A stretch of DNA of 34,192 nucleotides from an uncultured Bacteroidales bacterium (GTDB lineage: Bacteria > Bacteroidota > Bacteroidia > Bacteroidales > Bacteroidaceae): assembly GCA_937995875.1 (NCBI GenBank), contig CALKIW010000024.1, positions 1 through 34,192 of the forward strand, written 5' to 3'. Both the position numbers and the translations under genes were made by a program. Position 1 is the first letter of the stretch. The number at the start of each line of letters is the position of its first letter. The notes beneath the pieces were generated by a model. That model ran no database searches. It was not told where the DNA came from and worked only from the letters and a program-made list of their open reading frames with translations. This document shows, piece after piece, positions 33,479-34,192 of this stretch.

Positions 33479-33812
33479 CAAAAAGTAATTCACATAATAT
33501 AATCGGGTGTTCATTAATTTATCGAAAGGTTTTCTATTTGTCTCCTATTGAGCGCTTAGCGCAGCTCTGTAGAACAAAGTTGGGAAGGCTAATTGTGTTA
33601 TTGAGACGAATCCATTGACAAAAAGAAATGGGCAACTATTTATTTTTGGAGATAAAACCATGTACAACGTAGGGACGAACGGGCCGTTGTCCGCTTCAAG
33701 ACAGAGGCACCAGATTCACGCACTTAAGAGTTTATCCTGAAAATACCGTTCTTATCCCGAACTCAGATATTGAACAATTAGAAATGGTTAATTATATGAA
33801 CAAAAGGTCCTC
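33479..33812. other. Intergenic stretch upstream of metG, little recognisable
   Basis: About 330 bp without a gene. The only structure I see is GGACGAACGG-G-CCGTTGTCC (33673-33692), a short bulged inverted repeat. No open frame of note and no tRNA-like sequence is present. Confidence 0.6.
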
Positions 33813-34158
33813 TAATTTTTGCTTATTTAAAAATAAGTTTGCCTTCGCTTGAAATACGCCAAATATGCGGCATTTTGTAAATGCCTGACAGTCAGTGTTT
33901 TTGAAAAATAGGCCTTTGTTTTCCTATTTTATCGCCTGCGATTGAGTATCGAACGGCACGGCGAGAAGAGCGTAACCGCAGTGCGATTGGGCCTTTTTCG
34001 TACAGTCGATAAGGCCTAATCGTGTCATGAGAAAACCCCAATCGCAACACCTTTACGCATTTTGGCGATGCCCGGCCCAATTCTGACGAAAAAACATAGT
34101 CCTTTTTGCTCTGGATGACTCGAAAACAAGATGCACTTTTAAGGGTATAAAAGTTTAC
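33813..34158 (+). repeat. Dispersed ~360-bp intergenic repeat, diverged copy C
   Basis: It follows the same order as copy B: GCTTATTTAAAAATAAG at the start, TGCGATTGAGTATCGAACGG, then 22-bp units at 33970-33991, 33992-34013 and 34014-34035, then AACATAGTCCTTTTTGCTCT and a TTTACA end. Identity is visibly lower than between A and B, but order and spacing agree. It lies about 370 bp upstream of metG in the opposite orientation. The neighbouring gene on the right is outside the window. Confidence 0.75.
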
Positions 34159-34192
34159 AAATTAGGCCTTTTCAGTGTTTCAAAAAATACCT

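Overview
The window looks like a chromosomal segment of a member of the Bacteroidota, most likely Prevotellaceae (Prevotella/Segatella-like). Three things point there. Upstream regions repeatedly carry the Bacteroidota -7 promoter motif TAnnTTTG; the clearest full case is TTTG-N19-TAACTTTG before pyrE. The glycan genes are of types common in that group. Housekeeping proteins such as ArgH, MetG with a C-terminal tRNA-binding domain, a fused DsbD and ComM/YifB read as Bacteroidales versions. The assignment comes from reading family signatures, not from a database search.

The left third (1-12888) is a glycan-utilisation locus whose enzymes fit acetylated galacto(gluco)mannan. Leftward from a divergent promoter region at about 5.9-6.37 kb run a CE7 acetyl esterase, a GH26 endo-beta-mannanase, a MelB-type sugar:cation symporter and a GH2-type glycosidase that is cut by the window edge. 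Rightward run an SGNH/SASA-type acetylesterase and a GH36 alpha-galactosidase. A GH9 enzyme faces them from the right. No SusC/SusD pair, sensor or GH130 phosphorylase is visible; they may lie to the left of the window or elsewhere. The implied order of work is deacetylation, removal of galactose side chains, backbone cleavage, import of short oligomers and final trimming.

The middle (13.0-25.5 kb) is mostly housekeeping and faces left: comM/yifB, a thioredoxin-fold lipoprotein that has lost its CxxC, an OmpA-like/TPR lipoprotein, tRNA-Gly and tRNA-Leu, a small four-cysteine lipoprotein, argH, an SRPBCC protein, pyrE, comF, recX and prmC. One rightward gene, an EptA-like phosphoethanolamine transferase, is broken by a frameshift. 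The right part has ribD (rightward), a UPF0597/CyuA-type L-cysteine desulfidase, dsbD and metG (all leftward).

The most unusual content lies between the genes. A dispersed, non-coding repeat of about 360 bp occurs in two closely similar copies (2982-3342 on the minus strand; 27034-27402) and two diverged ones (about 10197-10460; 33813-34158). Each copy has a core of tandem 22-bp units. Three of the four copies start 43-85 bp after a stop codon and in the same orientation as that gene. Three further tandem arrays with different unit sequences (6151-6236, 7807-7916, 14658-14723) have exactly the same 22-bp period. Two of these begin within a few bases of a stop codon, and the third sits midway between the two divergent promoters of the mannan locus. 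I know of no named function for these 22-bp arrays; they are the best candidate here for something undescribed.
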